A stretch of 64,000 nucleotides of DNA from Streptomyces sp. NBC_01233 (GCF_035989305.1 NZ_CP108514.1:1612001-1676000), one strand, 5' to 3'. Shown: positions 52,565 through 61,047, counted from the first letter of the stretch. A program made the numbers and translations. Notes: generated by a model from the sequence alone, not told the origin.

Positions 52565-52678
52565 CGCCGGACCGCGCTCTGGACCGCCCGGATCCGGGAC
52601 GGTCAGGTCGTCGAGTGGCGCGTCCACGAGGACACTCCCGACGTCCGGAAGGAGCTGGCGGTCCAGGAGGGCCGATAG
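52565..52678 (+). pseudogene. SnoaL-like gene, 3' fragment
   Basis: Reads TALWTARIRDGQVVEWRVH, then EDTPDVRKELAV and a stop. This matches the last strands and helix of NTF2/SnoaL-like proteins. The N-terminal two thirds are missing and replaced by mobile-element DNA on the left. It marks the right edge of the island. Confidence 0.6.
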
Positions 52679-52703
52679 CCCCTTCGGCGCCGAGGGCCGA
52701 TCC

Positions 52704-53429
52704 CTACGCGGCGGGAAGGTTCTTGAGCGCCTCGCGCACGGACAGCGGGGCCAGGTTTGCGCGTTCGGCCTCGACGAAGGCGCGCACCGCGCCGGGGTCG
52801 GTCTTCGCGTACTCCCGCAGGGACCATCCGATGGCCTTGCGCAGGAAGAAGTCCGGGTGGCCGGCCCGGCGACGGCAGTAGGCGAAGAGGCGCCCGGTGT
52901 CGGTGGCGGCCTTGTAGCGGAGCTGGTGCAGCAGGGCGGCGCGGACGAGCCAGAGGTCCTCGTCCTCGATCCACTCGTCCATCACCTCCGCCAGCTCCGG
53001 GTCGGCTGCCACCAGCGGGCCGACCGCGTGCGCGGCCAGCAGGTCGACGGTGTCCCACCAGGGGACGGTGACGATCAGATGCCGGATCACCGGCAGGAAG
53101 CCGGAGGAGCACCGGGGGACGTGGCGGCGCAGGTAGTCCACCGCGAAGTAGTGGTACTCGCGCTCGGGGAGCCGCCAGCAGCGCAGCGCGAGCGCCGTGC
53201 AGTCCCCCTCCGACGGTGTGGGGGTGTCCCGGGTCACGGCCTTCGACAGTTCCCGGCGCCGCGGCGTCGGGATGCCGAGAAAGGGTGCGACGCCCTTCAT
53301 GTACGCGGTCATCGCCGCGGCCCGCGCGGGGTCGGCGGCTGCCGCGTACGTCCTGGTCAGCCGGTCCAGGAGGGTGTCCGCGAGGGGGCTGCCGGGAACC
53401 CTCGGGGGCCGCCGGTCGTTCGACAGCAT
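52704..53429 (-). CDS. AlkD-like DNA alkylation repair protein
   Basis: 241 aa from ATG 53429; TAATCT lies 7 nt upstream, no ribosome-binding site (probable leaderless). HEAT-like helical repeats: AYMKGVAPFLGIPTPRRREL, LPEREYHYFAVDYLRRHV, VPWWDTVDLLAAHAVG, WIEDEDLWLVRAALLHQLRY and HPDFFLRKAIGWSLREYAKT. The IPTPxRR and FxxKAIGWxLReya motifs are typical of the AlkC/AlkD family, which removes positively charged alkylated bases. It is divergent from the VTT membrane protein with only 49 bp between the starts. Confidence 0.88.
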   Translation of the reverse strand: MLSNDRRPPRVPGSPLADTLLDRLTRTYAAAADPARAAAMTAYMKGVAPFLGIPTPRRRELSKAVTRDTPTPSEGDCTALALRCWRLPEREYHYFAVDYLRRHVPRCSSGFLPVIRHLIVTVPWWDTVDLLAAHAVGPLVAADPELAEVMDEWIEDEDLWLVRAALLHQLRYKAATDTGRLFAYCRRRAGHPDFFLRKAIGWSLREYAKTDPGAVRAFVEAERANLAPLSVREALKNLPAA

Positions 53430-53436
53430 GAGGCCC

Positions 53437-53472
53437 AGATTACGGCGCGACGCCGCATACGTCGGCTACTCT
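53437..53472. promoter_or_regulatory. Divergent leaderless promoters 49 bp apart
   Basis: Minus-strand TAATCT (53442-53437) lies 7 nt before ATG 53429. Plus-strand TACTCT (53467-53472) lies 6 nt before ATG 53479. Both starts lack ribosome-binding sites. The two -10 boxes are 24 bp apart, so polymerases would compete. Confidence 0.5.
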
Positions 53473-53478
53473 CCCGGG

Positions 53479-54207
53479 ATGTCCCTCCTCCTCGCGCCGT
53501 GGACCCGGCTGTCGCTGCTCGTCGTGCTGCTGGTGGCGGCCGGCGTGTGCGTGCTGCTGTTCGAGCCCCAGCGCCTGCTCTCGGAGGGCTGGCCCCCGGG
53601 CCTCCCGGTGGGCACGGCGGTCCTGCTGTTCGCAGCCGCGTACGGTGTGTGCGCCGCGGCCTTCGTACCGCGCCCCCTGCTGAACCTGGCCGCGGGAGCC
53701 GTCTTCGGCACCCAGTTCGGCCTCGTCGCAGCGGTCGGCGGCACCGTCCTCGGCGCCGGGATCGCCTTCGGCCTCGGCCGGATCATGGGCCAGGAGGCTT
53801 TGCGCCCGTACCTGCGCGGCCGCTGGCTCGAGGCGGCGGACGGCCAGCTCAGCCGGCACGGCTTCCGCTCGATGCTCGCCGTCCGGCTCTTTCCCGGTGT
53901 GCCCTTCGTGGTGGCCAACTACTGCGCGGCGGTGTCCCGCTGCGGCTGGATCCCCTTCCTCCTCGCGACGGCGCTCGGCGTCGTGCCGAACACCACCGCG
54001 TACGTGATCGCCGGGGCCAGCGCCTCCTCCCCCGGTTCGCCCGCCTTCCTGGTCTCCTTCGCCTTCATCGTGGTCTCGGTGGTGGCGGCCGGGGCCGTCG
54101 CCTGGCGCAAGCGGCACCGCCTGGCACCCCCGCGATCCCGGGATTCGGCGTACGAACTGACGCCCCAGCACCCCCCCGTGGTCAGTGGCACTTCGCACGG
54201 GCTCTAG
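53479..54207 (+). CDS. TVP38/TMEM64 (VTT-domain) membrane protein
   Basis: 242 aa from ATG 53479. It has about five membrane segments. The VTT core has FVPRPLLNLAAGAVFGTQFG, GIAFGLGRIMGQEALRPYL, FRSMLAVRLFPGVPFVVANY and ALGVVPNTTAYVIAGA. The R-x-x-P-x-x-P/F region (VRLFPGVPF) is the conserved core shared with DedA. Members move phospholipids or related lipids across the membrane. The C-terminal tail is basic and cytosolic. Confidence 0.88.
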   Translation: MSLLLAPWTRLSLLVVLLVAAGVCVLLFEPQRLLSEGWPPGLPVGTAVLLFAAAYGVCAAAFVPRPLLNLAAGAVFGTQFGLVAAVGGTVLGAGIAFGLGRIMGQEALRPYLRGRWLEAADGQLSRHGFRSMLAVRLFPGVPFVVANYCAAVSRCGWIPFLLATALGVVPNTTAYVIAGASASSPGSPAFLVSFAFIVVSVVAAGAVAWRKRHRLAPPRSRDSAYELTPQHPPVVSGTSHGL

Positions 54208-54255
54208 CATCGGACGCGAACTGCCCGACGATCACAAGGACGAGCGCACCCCGAC

Positions 54256-55134
54256 ATGAGCTGGTTCGAATCCCTAATCCTCGGTCTCGTCCAGGGGCTT
54301 ACGGAGTTCCTCCCGATCTCCTCCAGCGCCCACCTGCGGCTGACCGCGGCGTTCGCCGGCTGGCACGACCCAGGAGCGGCCTTCACCGCGATCACCCAGA
54401 TCGGCACCGAGGCCGCCGTCCTGATCTATTTCCGCAAGGACATCGCGCGGATCATCTCCACCTGGTTCCGTTCCCTGTACACAAAGGCCCTGCGCTCCGA
54501 GCAGGACGCCAAGATGGGCTGGCTGGTGATCGTCGGCTCGATCCCGATCGGCGTCCTCGGTCTGGTCTTCAAGGACGCGATCGTGGGCCCGGCCCGTGAC
54601 CTGCGGCTGACGGCGACCACCCTCATCGTGATGGGCATCGTGCTCGGCGTCGCCGACCGGCTGGCCGCACGCGACGAGGAGGGCGGCCGGCACCGCGCCA
54701 TCCGCGAGCGCAAGACGCTCAAGGAGCTCAGCGTCAAGGACGGCCTGATCTTCGGCGCCTGCCAGGCGATGGCCCTGATCCCGGGCGTCTCCCGGTCCGG
54801 CGCGACGATCTCCGGCGGTCTGCTGCTGGGCTTCACCCGCGAAGCCGCGGCGCGGTACTCCTTCCTCCTCGCCATCCCGGCCGTCCTGGCCTCGGGAGCG
54901 TTCGAGATCCTGGACGTGGTCGAGGAGCCGGGCCACATCTCCTGGGGTCCGACGATCTTCGCCACGGTCATCGCCTTCTTCGTGGGCTACGCCGTGATCG
55001 CGTGGTTCATGCGCTTCATTACCACCAAGAGCTTCATGCCCTTCGTGATCTACCGGATCCTGCTCGGCATCCTGCTGTTCGTGCTGATCGGCGCGGACGT
55101 GCTGAGCCCGCACGCGGGCGAGTCCGGCTCCTAG
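54256..55134 (+). CDS. uppP: Undecaprenyl-diphosphate phosphatase UppP (BacA)
   Basis: 292 aa from ATG 54256. It begins LILGLVQGLTEFLPISSSAH, the first catalytic repeat, and has MALIPGVSRSGATISGGLLL as the second. Both contain the conserved Glu/Ser/Arg catalytic set. It has eight membrane helices. It dephosphorylates C55-PP to recycle the lipid carrier of peptidoglycan synthesis; excess confers bacitracin tolerance. It follows the VTT gene after 48 bp and ends just before a strong hairpin. Confidence 0.96.
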   Translation: MSWFESLILGLVQGLTEFLPISSSAHLRLTAAFAGWHDPGAAFTAITQIGTEAAVLIYFRKDIARIISTWFRSLYTKALRSEQDAKMGWLVIVGSIPIGVLGLVFKDAIVGPARDLRLTATTLIVMGIVLGVADRLAARDEEGGRHRAIRERKTLKELSVKDGLIFGACQAMALIPGVSRSGATISGGLLLGFTREAAARYSFLLAIPAVLASGAFEILDVVEEPGHISWGPTIFATVIAFFVGYAVIAWFMRFITTKSFMPFVIYRILLGILLFVLIGADVLSPHAGESGS

Positions 55135-55163
55135 CAGGACCGATCTACCCCTTCGCGTGAACC

Positions 55164-55197
55164 GGAAGCCGCTCGGGAACGTTCCCGGGCGGCTTCC
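55164..55197. terminator. Long palindromic terminator after uppP
   Basis: GGAAGCCGC (55164-55172) and GCGGCTTCC (55189-55197) with inner CGGGAAC/GTTCCCG form a 34-bp nearly perfect hairpin. No T-run follows. It separates uppP from the small gene at 55258. Confidence 0.7.
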
Positions 55198-55257
55198 GCG
55201 TCGTTGTGCCTGAAGAGACCTGAAGAGACCGGAAGGCAAGCAAGCAGGGGGTGTCCC

Positions 55258-55434
55258 ATGGGTCGAGTGGTGCTGGAGCGTTTTCCGGCCGGAAGTCCGA
55301 GGGGGAGCTGGCCCGCCGAGGAGTACGCGGCGCAGCGCATGCGGGAGGGGGTGCCGGCCGAGGTGGTCATGGATCTGGACAGCGACGCGTTCCTCGTCGT
55401 GGTCCGCCAGCGGGAGGCCCGTTCCGGTCACTGA
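55258..55434 (+). CDS. Small conserved-type protein, 58 aa
   Basis: ATG 55258, with AGGGGG 7 nt upstream. It reads VVLERFPAGSPRGSWPAEEY, then MREGVPAEVVMDLDSDAFLV and a basic end. GC at third positions is high and the start is good, so I take it as real. No family is recognised. A short alpha/beta regulatory protein is possible. Confidence 0.6.
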   Translation: MGRVVLERFPAGSPRGSWPAEEYAAQRMREGVPAEVVMDLDSDAFLVVVRQREARSGH

Positions 55435-55503
55435 GCGCCCGCGGGAAGATCCGGTCCGCGCACGCCCCTTGGCCTCGGGCCCGTGCAGCCCCACACTGAC
55501 CCG

Positions 55504-55971
55504 ATGACTCAGCGTGTGGATCTCGCGACGGTAATGGACCGGCTGGCGATCGACGAAGTGGTCACGGGCTACGCGGTGGCCGTCGACGACGGCGACTGGG
55601 CCGCCTACCGCGCCCTCTTCACCGCCTCCGGGCGGGTCGACTACAGCTCGGCGGGCGGGATCGAGGGTTCGGCGGGGGAGGTCGCGGACTGGCTCGCGCA
55701 GACCATGAAGCTCTTCCCCGTACGTCAGCACCTGATCGTCAACCGGCTCGTCCGGCTGGAGGACCTGGGCGGTTCGCCCGGCGACAGCGCCGAGGTCCGG
55801 GCGGACTTCCTCAACCCGATGCGCCTGGCGGGGCCGGAGTCCGATCCTGCCGTCACCGCTCCCAACTTCGTCGCCGCCGGACGCTACGCCTTCGCGCTGG
55901 CCCGCACCCGTGACGGCTGGCGGCTCACCCGCGTCACCGTGCACGAGACGTGGCGGCACATGTCCGCCTGA
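55504..55971 (+). CDS. SnoaL-like / NTF2-fold protein
   Basis: 155 aa from ATG 55504 (GTG 55483 possible). CACACT 6 nt upstream and no ribosome-binding site suggest leaderless mRNA. SnoaL_4 type: LAIDEVVTGYAVAVDDGDW, YRALFTASGRVDYSSAGG, FPVRQHLIVNRLVRLED, then the strands ending GWRLTRVTVHETWRHM. Members include ring-hydroxylating dioxygenase beta-like and cyclase-like proteins. Function unknown. Upstream of lnt by 42 bp. Confidence 0.78.
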   Translation: MTQRVDLATVMDRLAIDEVVTGYAVAVDDGDWAAYRALFTASGRVDYSSAGGIEGSAGEVADWLAQTMKLFPVRQHLIVNRLVRLEDLGGSPGDSAEVRADFLNPMRLAGPESDPAVTAPNFVAAGRYAFALARTRDGWRLTRVTVHETWRHMSA

Positions 55972-56013
55972 GCCTGCCCGGCCCTGCACTGCCAGACTGG
56001 AGGCGGAGGCGCC

Positions 56014-57588
56014 ATGATCGCGATGCGGAACGAGTGGATGCGTCGGTGGCGCGCGCCCGCCGCGGTCGCCGCCGGAGCGCTGCCCGCCCTCGCCTTCCCC
56101 GCCCCCGCGCTGTGGTGGTTCGCGTACGTCGCCCTCGCGCCCTGGATGCTGCTGCTGAGGTCGGCCCCCACCGGGCGGCGGGCTGCCCTGGAGGGCTGGC
56201 TCGGCGGCGCGGGGTTCATCGTGGCCGTCCACCACTGGCTGCTGCCCAGCCTGCACGTCTTCCTGATTCCGGTGGCCGCGCTGCTGGGGCTGCTCTGGAT
56301 CCCCTGGGCGCTCCTGGTGCGGGAGCTGCTCGGGGGGGTCCCGTCGGCCGGCCGGGCGGTGTCCGCGCTGGTCCTCGTACCGGCGGGTTGGCTGCTGTCG
56401 GAGCTGGTCCGGTCCTGGCAGGGGCTGGGCGGGCCGTGGGGGCTGCTGGGAGCCAGTCAGTGGCAGGTGCCGCCCGCGCTGCGGCTGGCCTCCGTGGGCG
56501 GCGTGTGGCTGGTCAGCCTGCTGGTGGTGGCGGTGAACTGTGCCCTGGTGCTGCTGCTGGCGGTGCCGGGGGCGCGGATCCCGGCGGTGGCGGGGATCAC
56601 GGGGTGCGCGGTGCTGACGGCGGTGGTGTGGGTGTGGGCGGCGGGCCCCGCGGAGTCCGGCCGGCTGCGCGTGGCCGTCGTACAGCCGGGCCCGGTGCCG
56701 GACGGCCCGGACAGCGTGGAGCGACGGTTCTCGGTCGGTGAGCGGCTGACCCGGCCGCTGGCCGGGCAGCGGGTCGACCTCGTGGTGTGGGGCGAGAGCA
56801 GCGTCGGCGAGGACCTGACGGCCCGCCCGGACCTGGCCCGGCGGCTGGCCTCGCTGTCGGCGGAGGTGGGGGCTCCGCTGCTGGTCAACGTGGACGCGCG
56901 GCGGGCGGACCGGCCGGGGATCTACAAGAGCGCGGTGCTCGTGGGCCCCGGAGGGCCCACCGGCGACCGGTACGACAAGATGCGGCTCGTCCCCTTCGGG
57001 GAGTACGTACCGGCCCGGGCGCTGCTCGGCTGGGCCACTTCGGTCGGAAAGGCGGCCGGCGAGGACCGGGTGCCCGGCGCGGCCCCGGTGGTCATGGACC
57101 TGCCCGCGCGACCGGACGGGGCCGGCGCCCCCACCGGTGTCCGCCTCGGTCCCCTGGTCTGCTTCGAGTCGGCCTTCCCCGACATGAGCCGGCGCCTGAC
57201 CCTCGACGGGGCCTCGCTGCTCATCGCCCAGTCGGCGACGTCCACCTTCCAGGAGAGCTGGGCCCCGGCCCAGCACGCCTCGCTGGCGGCCCTGCGCGCC
57301 GCCGAGAACGGCCGCCCGATGGTGCACGCCACCCTCACAGGCATCAGCGTCGTGCACGGCCCCTCCGGCGAGCGGATCGGCGCGGCCCTGCCGACCTCCG
57401 CGAGCGCGGCGGCGGTGTACGAGGTCCCGCTCGCCCGGGGCACGACCCTCTACGGCCGCTTCGGGGACTGGCCGGTGGGGGCCTCCCTCGCCGCGCTCGC
57501 GGTGTACTGCGCGGTGGCGGGCGTCCGTTCGCTCAGGAGGCCTGCTCCAGAGCCGACTTCACCACCTGCTCGCACAACTGGTGGGTGA
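56014..57588 (+). CDS. lnt: Apolipoprotein N-acyltransferase Lnt
   Basis: 524 aa from ATG 56014 with GGAGGCG directly upstream. About six N-terminal membrane helices (PALWWFAYVALAPWMLLLRS first) precede a carbon-nitrogen hydrolase domain. The likely catalytic triad is Glu in VVWGESSVG, Lys in RYDKMRLVPFGEYVP and Cys in LVCFESAFPD. It adds a third acyl chain to the N-terminal Cys of lipoproteins; in Streptomyces Lnt homologues are present but not essential. Its last 56 bases overlap the end of a convergent oxidoreductase gene. Confidence 0.93.
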   Translation: MIAMRNEWMRRWRAPAAVAAGALPALAFPAPALWWFAYVALAPWMLLLRSAPTGRRAALEGWLGGAGFIVAVHHWLLPSLHVFLIPVAALLGLLWIPWALLVRELLGGVPSAGRAVSALVLVPAGWLLSELVRSWQGLGGPWGLLGASQWQVPPALRLASVGGVWLVSLLVVAVNCALVLLLAVPGARIPAVAGITGCAVLTAVVWVWAAGPAESGRLRVAVVQPGPVPDGPDSVERRFSVGERLTRPLAGQRVDLVVWGESSVGEDLTARPDLARRLASLSAEVGAPLLVNVDARRADRPGIYKSAVLVGPGGPTGDRYDKMRLVPFGEYVPARALLGWATSVGKAAGEDRVPGAAPVVMDLPARPDGAGAPTGVRLGPLVCFESAFPDMSRRLTLDGASLLIAQSATSTFQESWAPAQHASLAALRAAENGRPMVHATLTGISVVHGPSGERIGAALPTSASAAAVYEVPLARGTTLYGRFGDWPVGASLAALAVYCAVAGVRSLRRPAPEPTSPPARTTGG

Positions 57589-58438
57589 GCAGTGCGTCCC
57601 GCGCGCTGAGGGTCTTGCCGGTCTCGACGGCCTCGAAGAAGTGGTCCACGACCTGCTCGATGCCGCGCTGGCGGGCGACGGACACCCAGTCCCCGCGGCG
57701 CCGCACGGTCGGCTGGCCCTTGTGGTCGATGACCTCGGCGAGGTTGACGACCTGCCGCTTGGTGTCCCGGCCTGAGACCTCCAGGATCTCCTCGGTGGAG
57801 CCGGACAGCCGGTTCATGATGCCGAGCGCGGTGAAGCCGTCGCCGGACAGCTGGAGCACGACCTGGTGCATCAGCCCCTCGCGCACCACGGCCCGGACGT
57901 CGACGTGGTCGGTCGCGCCGGGGAGCAGGAAGCGCAGGGTGTCGACGACGTGGATGAAGTCGTCCAGGACCAGCGTGCGCGGGTCCTCGGGCAGCCCGAC
58001 CCGGTTCTTCTGCATGATGATCAGATCGCGCGGGTGGTCGGCGCACTGCGCGTAGGCGGGCGCGTGACGGCGGTTGAAGCCGACGACGAGCGAGACCCCC
58101 TGCTCCTCGGCCAGTTCCACCAGCCGCACCGAGTCCGCGAGCTCGTAGGCGAGCGGCTTGTCCACGTACGTCGGCACGCCGGCCCGGAGCAGTCGCGTGA
58201 CGATCTCGGGGTGGGCCGCGGTCGAGGCGTGCACGAAGGCGGCGTCGAGCCCCTCGGCCAGCAGCGCGTCGAGGTCGGTGTGCCGGCGCGCGGCGGGGAC
58301 GTGGTGGATCTCGCCGACCCGCTCCAGCGTGGCGGGAGTGCGGGTCTGCAGGTGCAGCTCGAGGCCCGGGCGGGTGGTCAGGACGGGCAGGTACGCCTTC
58401 TGCGCGATGTCGCCGAGTCCGATGCAGCCGACCTTCAC
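57533..58438 (-). CDS. Gfo/Idh/MocA-family oxidoreductase
   Basis: 301 aa from GTG 58438. N-terminal NAD(P)-binding Rossmann fold begins VGCIGLGDIAQKAYLPVL. The TAAHPEIVTRLLRAGVPTYV segment leads to the catalytic motif DKPLAYE (the conserved EKP variant). The C-terminal alpha/beta domain includes DDFIHVVDTLRFLLP. Substrate, likely a sugar or inositol derivative, is unknown. The 3' end overlaps lnt by 56 bp in antisense. It is divergent from the DinB gene by 84 bp. Confidence 0.88.
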   Translation of the reverse strand: MKVGCIGLGDIAQKAYLPVLTTRPGLELHLQTRTPATLERVGEIHHVPAARRHTDLDALLAEGLDAAFVHASTAAHPEIVTRLLRAGVPTYVDKPLAYELADSVRLVELAEEQGVSLVVGFNRRHAPAYAQCADHPRDLIIMQKNRVGLPEDPRTLVLDDFIHVVDTLRFLLPGATDHVDVRAVVREGLMHQVVLQLSGDGFTALGIMNRLSGSTEEILEVSGRDTKRQVVNLAEVIDHKGQPTVRRRGDWVSVARQRGIEQVVDHFFEAVETGKTLSARDALLTHQLCEQVVKSALEQAS

Positions 58439-58522
58439 CGGGAGACCTCCAGGTTGATCCTTGTGGGACTTCAGCAGCTTAATCCCTGGTGGCAGGGGCC
58501 CGGTTCACCGAGGATGTCCCTC

Positions 58523-59047
58523 ATGACCACCAGTTCTGGATCACATCGCACCGAGCCCGCGACCACCGCCGACGAGCGGGACATGCTGGACGGCTGGCTC
58601 GACTACCACCGCGCGACCCTCGCCTGGAAGTGCGAGGGGCTCCAGGACGAGCAGCTGCGCCGCACCCCGCTCGCGCCCTCCGAGTTGAGCCTCCTGGGCC
58701 TCGTACGGCACATGGCGGAGGTGGAGCGGTACTGGTTCCGGGAGATCATGCTCGGCGCGGACCTTCCTGAGCTGTACTGCACCGACGAGGACCCGGACGG
58801 CGACTTCCACTTCAGCGACGACGCCACCTGGGCCGAGAACGAGCAGGTGTGGCAGACCGAGGTCGAACTGGCGCGCCAGGCCGCCTCGGGCCGTTCGCTG
58901 GACCTGCTGTCGCAGGCCGAGAGCCACCACCGCGGCGAGGTCTTCAGCCTGCGCTGGGTCTACACCCACATGATCGAGGAGTACGCGCGCCACAACGGCC
59001 ACGCGGACCTGCTGCGCGAGCAGATAGACGGAGCCACGGGCGACTAG
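58523..59047 (+). CDS. DinB/DUF664-family protein
   Basis: 174 aa from ATG 58523 (ATG 58514 three codons upstream is possible). Four-helix bundle: RDMLDGWLDYHRATLAWKCE, LLGLVRHMAEVERYWFREIM, then VYTHMIEEYARHNGHADLLR. The His residues in RHMAEVE, THMIEEYARHNGH fit the DinB metal-binding triad. Members include mycothiol- or bacillithiol-dependent enzymes. Function here unproven. Confidence 0.87.
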   Translation: MTTSSGSHRTEPATTADERDMLDGWLDYHRATLAWKCEGLQDEQLRRTPLAPSELSLLGLVRHMAEVERYWFREIMLGADLPELYCTDEDPDGDFHFSDDATWAENEQVWQTEVELARQAASGRSLDLLSQAESHHRGEVFSLRWVYTHMIEEYARHNGHADLLREQIDGATGD

Positions 59048-59164
59048 AACCCGGCTTCCGGGCCGGGCCGGATCCGCCGGACACCCCGCTCGCCGTCACC
59101 CGTGCGGGGTGAATATCCGCTCCGGGTTTCCGCAACGAGGTCCCCGCACAGCAGAGTTGCGCGG

Positions 59165-59692
59165 GTGCATCCAACCCGAACCACGACAACCCTGCTCCTC
59201 GGAGTCGCCTGTGCCGTCTCGGCCGTCTCCGGCTGTGTGAACGTGAGCCCCGGTCCCGTGCAGCCGGCGGCGGTCCCCGCCGGCGAGGCGCCCCGCCACG
59301 AGCCGCGCGGCAGGCCCGGGGCCGCCCCCGTGGTCGTCCAGGCGCCCGCCCTGGAGGCGCTGAAAGCGGTCCCGGAGCAGCCCGCTCACCCGGTGGCCCC
59401 CGCGCCCGCCCGGCCGTCCGCCCGGCAGCCCGGCCAGGGCCCCTCCGGCGGGCCCGCACCGGACGTGCCGCCGGTCCCTGACATCCCGGAGCCGCCGAAG
59501 CCCGCCGAGCCCGCGTCCGGGCGTCCCGGCGGCCGCCCTGAGCATTCCCGGCGCGATGGCGAGGTGGAGCGCGAACTGGTACGGAAGCTGCCGGTGCGGC
59601 CGGCCGACGTGTGCGCGCTGGGCCGCCGGCACGGCCGCTGGCACCCGGACAGCCCGGAGGCCCGCATCTGCGCGGGCGTCCGCGACGGCTGA
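59165..59692 (+). CDS. Pro/Ala-rich putative lipoprotein
   Basis: 175 aa from GTG 59165. The signal sequence (TLLLGVACAVSAVSGC) ends with a lipobox VSGC, so it is probably lipid-anchored. The middle ~110 residues are disordered and Pro/Ala/Gly-rich (PPVPDIPEPPKPAEPASG). The C-terminus (LPVRPADVCALGRRHGRWHP, ARICAGV) has two Cys that may form a disulfide. This tail appears in other Streptomyces surface proteins. Function unknown. Confidence 0.68.
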   Translation: MHPTRTTTTLLLGVACAVSAVSGCVNVSPGPVQPAAVPAGEAPRHEPRGRPGAAPVVVQAPALEALKAVPEQPAHPVAPAPARPSARQPGQGPSGGPAPDVPPVPDIPEPPKPAEPASGRPGGRPEHSRRDGEVERELVRKLPVRPADVCALGRRHGRWHPDSPEARICAGVRDG

Positions 59693-59736
59693 CCGCCAGG
59701 GCCCGCCCTTCGGGATCGGGCCGCGCCGCGGCGCCC

Positions 59737-60273
59737 CTACGGGGACTGCTCCGGGAACGGCCGGGGCCCGGCGCCCGGTTCCGTGGCCAGGCGCCGGTCC
59801 AGCCGTGCGATGGCCTCGCGCACGCCGTTCCCGTACCCGTCGTCCGGGAGGTTCCCGGTGGCCGCCCGGGCCCGCGCCAGGTGGACCCGGGCGGCCTCCG
59901 GACGCTGCAGCTTCACGTAGTCGGCGGCCAGGCTGAGGTGCAGGGACGGGTAGAACACGCGCATCGCGAGATGCGGCTCCCGCGGCGCCGTCCCCCCGTC
60001 CCGGGCCCCGGTGGCGGGCCGGTCGCCCAGGGCTTCGGCGGCGGTCAGGGCCCGCAGGTCCCAGGCCAGTTCGTCGGCGGGATCGTCCTGGGCGTCGGCC
60101 ATGTAGTGGGCGAGGGTGCAGCGGTGGAGGTCGTCCCCCTCCTCGCCGATCTCCGACCAGATCGCACCGAGCCGGTTGCGGGCCTCCTCGCGGTCCCCGG
60201 CGTGCAGCAGGATGACCGCCTGGCCGATCCTGGTCATGACGGCGTCCTCCGACGCCTCCTGCTGCTCCGTCAC
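59737..60273 (-). CDS. Hypothetical TPR-like protein
   Basis: 178 aa from GTG 60273 with CCGGAGGCC upstream. Helical: MTRIGQAVILLHAGDREEA, HRCTLAHYMADAQDDPADEL, SLHLSLAADYVKLQRPEAA and HLARARAATG resemble TPR units. No signal or membrane segment. Probably a cytosolic scaffold. It is downstream of the lipoprotein gene in convergent orientation. Confidence 0.7.
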   Translation of the reverse strand: MTEQQEASEDAVMTRIGQAVILLHAGDREEARNRLGAIWSEIGEEGDDLHRCTLAHYMADAQDDPADELAWDLRALTAAEALGDRPATGARDGGTAPREPHLAMRVFYPSLHLSLAADYVKLQRPEAARVHLARARAATGNLPDDGYGNGVREAIARLDRRLATEPGAGPRPFPEQSP

Positions 60274-60369
60274 CGCGGCCTCCGGCTTGCTCCGCCAGAC
60301 CTGCTCCGGGTCTGATCATCACGAAGCTAGCCGGAGGTGGCGGCAATGGCGCCGAGGCGCGGTCGGACG

Positions 60370-61047
60370 TCAGCCGAGGTCCGGGATCCGCCAGTCGATC
60401 GGCTCATGGCCCTGGGCGGCGATGGCCTCGTTGATCTGCGTGAAGGGCCGGGATCCGAAGAACTTCTTGGCCGACAGCGGGGAGGGGTGGGCCCCCTTGA
60501 CCACGACGTGCCGCTCCTCGTCGATCAGCGGGATCTTCTTCTGGGCGTAGGCGCCCCAGAGGACGAAGACGGCCGGGTCGGGCCGCTCGGACACCGCGCG
60601 GATCACGGCGTCGGTGAACTTCTCCCAGCCCTTGCCCTTGTGCGAATTGGGCTCGGCCTCCCGGACGGTGAGGACCGCGTTGAGCAGCAGGACGCCCTGC
60701 TGGGCCCACGGCATCAGGTACCCGTTGTCCGGGACCGGCAGGCCGAGCTCCTCCTTCATCTCCTTGTAGATGTTGCGCAGCGACGGCGGGGTCTTGACCC
60801 CGGGCTGCACGGAGAAGCACAGGCCGTGACCCTGGCCCGCGCCGTGGTAGGGGTCCTGGCCCAGGACCAGCACCTTCACCTTCTCGAAGGGAGTGGCCTC
60901 CAGGGCCGCGAACACCTGCTCGCGGGGCGGGTAGACCGGCCCGTTCGCCCGTTCCTTCTCGACGAACTCGGTGAGTTCTTTGAAGTAGGGCTGGTCCAGC
61001 TCCCCTCCGAGGACGGGGAGCCAGGACTCGGGCAGCATCTGGGTCAC
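60370..61047 (-). CDS. ung: Uracil-DNA glycosylase
   Basis: 225 aa. I chose GTG 61047, with GGAGG 8 nt upstream; GTG/ATG further up are less supported. Family A UDG: motif A GQDPYHGAGQGHGLCFSV with the catalytic Asp, LLLNAVLTVRE, and motif B HPSPLSA with the catalytic His. It excises uracil from DNA after cytosine deamination. It is transcribed alone, with a peptide-binding lipoprotein gene upstream. Confidence 0.95.
   Translation of the reverse strand: MTQMLPESWLPVLGGELDQPYFKELTEFVEKERANGPVYPPREQVFAALEATPFEKVKVLVLGQDPYHGAGQGHGLCFSVQPGVKTPPSLRNIYKEMKEELGLPVPDNGYLMPWAQQGVLLLNAVLTVREAEPNSHKGKGWEKFTDAVIRAVSERPDPAVFVLWGAYAQKKIPLIDEERHVVVKGAHPSPLSAKKFFGSRPFTQINEAIAAQGHEPIDWRIPDLG

Noticed and set aside
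49040-52572. attL/attR direct repeats of a serine integrase at the tuf3 island edges
   Set aside because: Only a weak ATGTGGT/ATGTGGTTGG similarity was seen at the edges, and the recombinase is of resolvase size. No convincing core repeat.
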